Assembly: GCA_003139095.1 (NCBI GenBank)
Contig: PLHW01000014.1
Location: 88,669 to 152,668, forward strand
Length of the DNA: 64,000 nucleotides
Source: Acidobacteriaceae bacterium
GTDB taxonomy: Bacteria; Acidobacteriota; Terriglobia; Terriglobales; Acidobacteriaceae
Direction of reading: 5' to 3'
Shown here one piece after another: positions 63,611-64,000 of this stretch. The position numbers and the translations under genes are program-made. The first letter of the stretch is position 1, and each line of letters begins with the position of its first letter. The notes under the pieces are model-generated. The model was not told the DNA's origin. It did no database searches and saw only the letters and a list, made by a program, of their open reading frames with translations.

Positions 63611-64000
63611 AAAGCGCACGTGTTGCGGCAATGTTGCGCTCGTGTTAAAGGAGGGTTAATTTGCTCGGTCGTGGTCCAGCCCCTAACGCCTCAACAGCCT
63701 CTGCAGCTGGCGATTACCGAGCCATTTCTGCGCGCCCGCATCACCGTCAATAAATGTTGTACAAATAAAGCTGAATACCAGCGCCGCCAAGACGTAGAGG
63801 TGGGACCCGACGAACTTGCATAAAGTTTCCCGGTATTCCTCCGCGATCTCTGGGTACTCTGCGGTTAGAAGTTGTTTGCCGTGTGCTGAAATCAAAAGTG
63901 TCCTGGGAAACGAAAATGCGAACCGTCATTGAGACCCCTGCTAGTGCCAGCCGTACTTAGAGTTGACCGTTCCACCGAAGGCGTGGTTCAGAACGCCCGC
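63611..64000. other. Non-coding stretch at the window end
   Basis: Apart from the fragment at 63838-63867 nothing is recognised. Short ORFs on both strands lack family features or good ribosome sites. A gene starting beyond the edge may use this as promoter region. Confidence 0.5.
63838..63867. repeat. Dispersed CTCCGCG...CTCTGCG repeat fragment (second copy)
   Basis: CCTCCGCGATCTCTGGGTAC followed by TCTGCGGTTA resembles the element at 33933-33962. Both lie in non-coding sequence. Confidence 0.4.

Noticed and set aside
63683-63895. Minus-strand frame of 70 residues with a hydrophobic stretch
   Set aside because: Poor start context, overlaps a dispersed repeat fragment whose translation (TAEYPEIAEEY-type) is a known artefact of such repeats, and no family resemblance.

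Overview
The window reads as a chromosome segment of a GC-rich, soil-type Acidobacteriota (Koribacter/Terriglobia-like). This is inferred from gene content: a GloVer-type tandem-repeat secreted protein, choice-of-anchor-D Ig-like domains, a PilZ-TonB fusion, many Ala/Ser/Pro-rich loop insertions in housekeeping enzymes, and abundant short tandem repeats between genes. No rRNA, tRNA, IS element, prophage or CRISPR array was recognised.

Layout. 1-10.2 kb: peroxiredoxin, secreted proteins, an ornithine-cyclodeaminase-family enzyme and an NtrB/NtrC-like two-component pair. 10.3-20.2 kb: housekeeping genes (Trm112-like protein, folD, coaE, hemB, folP, dacB, kbl) plus a membrane histidine-kinase homologue whose phospho-acceptor His is replaced by Ser. 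20.3-25.9 kb: an accessory stretch with an orphan DinJ-type antitoxin beside the stump of its YafQ toxin, ybaK, a three-domain acyl-AMP ligase/ACP/acyltransferase, and a two-gene cassette of a lipoprotein carrying a CdiA-CT-type RNase A-like toxin domain and a CdiI-like immunity protein. 26-42 kb: gltA, PilZ-TonB, obg, a CheX-like gene, rpmA, rplU, gdhA, trpE, secreted repeat proteins, a cell-wall amidase and a lytic transglycosylase. 42-46 kb: larB and an ergothioneine pair (egtB-egtD).

46.2-62.8 kb is the most coherent system: about 16 co-directional genes for one respiratory chain. An Rrf2 regulator with three cysteines is followed by a CcoS-like protein, Rieske protein, full-length cytochrome b, a seven-haem cytochrome c, CcoN, CcoO, two small membrane proteins, a GltD-like flavin/Fe-S oxidoreductase, SafE-like and CcoG assembly factors, an outer-membrane-type protein, two ferritin-like proteins and a CcoI-type copper ATPase. 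It looks like a merged bc-complex/cbb3-oxidase locus in which the canonical CcoP is absent and the heptahaem cytochrome is the obvious electron bridge.

The most unusual signal not explained by genes is a set of degenerate tandem arrays (mostly 7-nt period, also 8 and about 13) that begin at, inside or within a few bases of stop codons of at least seven unrelated genes, and sometimes supply the last codons and the stop. Two of these sit in larger palindromic elements (1-156 and 12097-12247). A second pattern is a group of genes without a Shine-Dalgarno sequence but with a TANAAT box ending 6-11 nt before the start codon, suggesting leaderless mRNAs.
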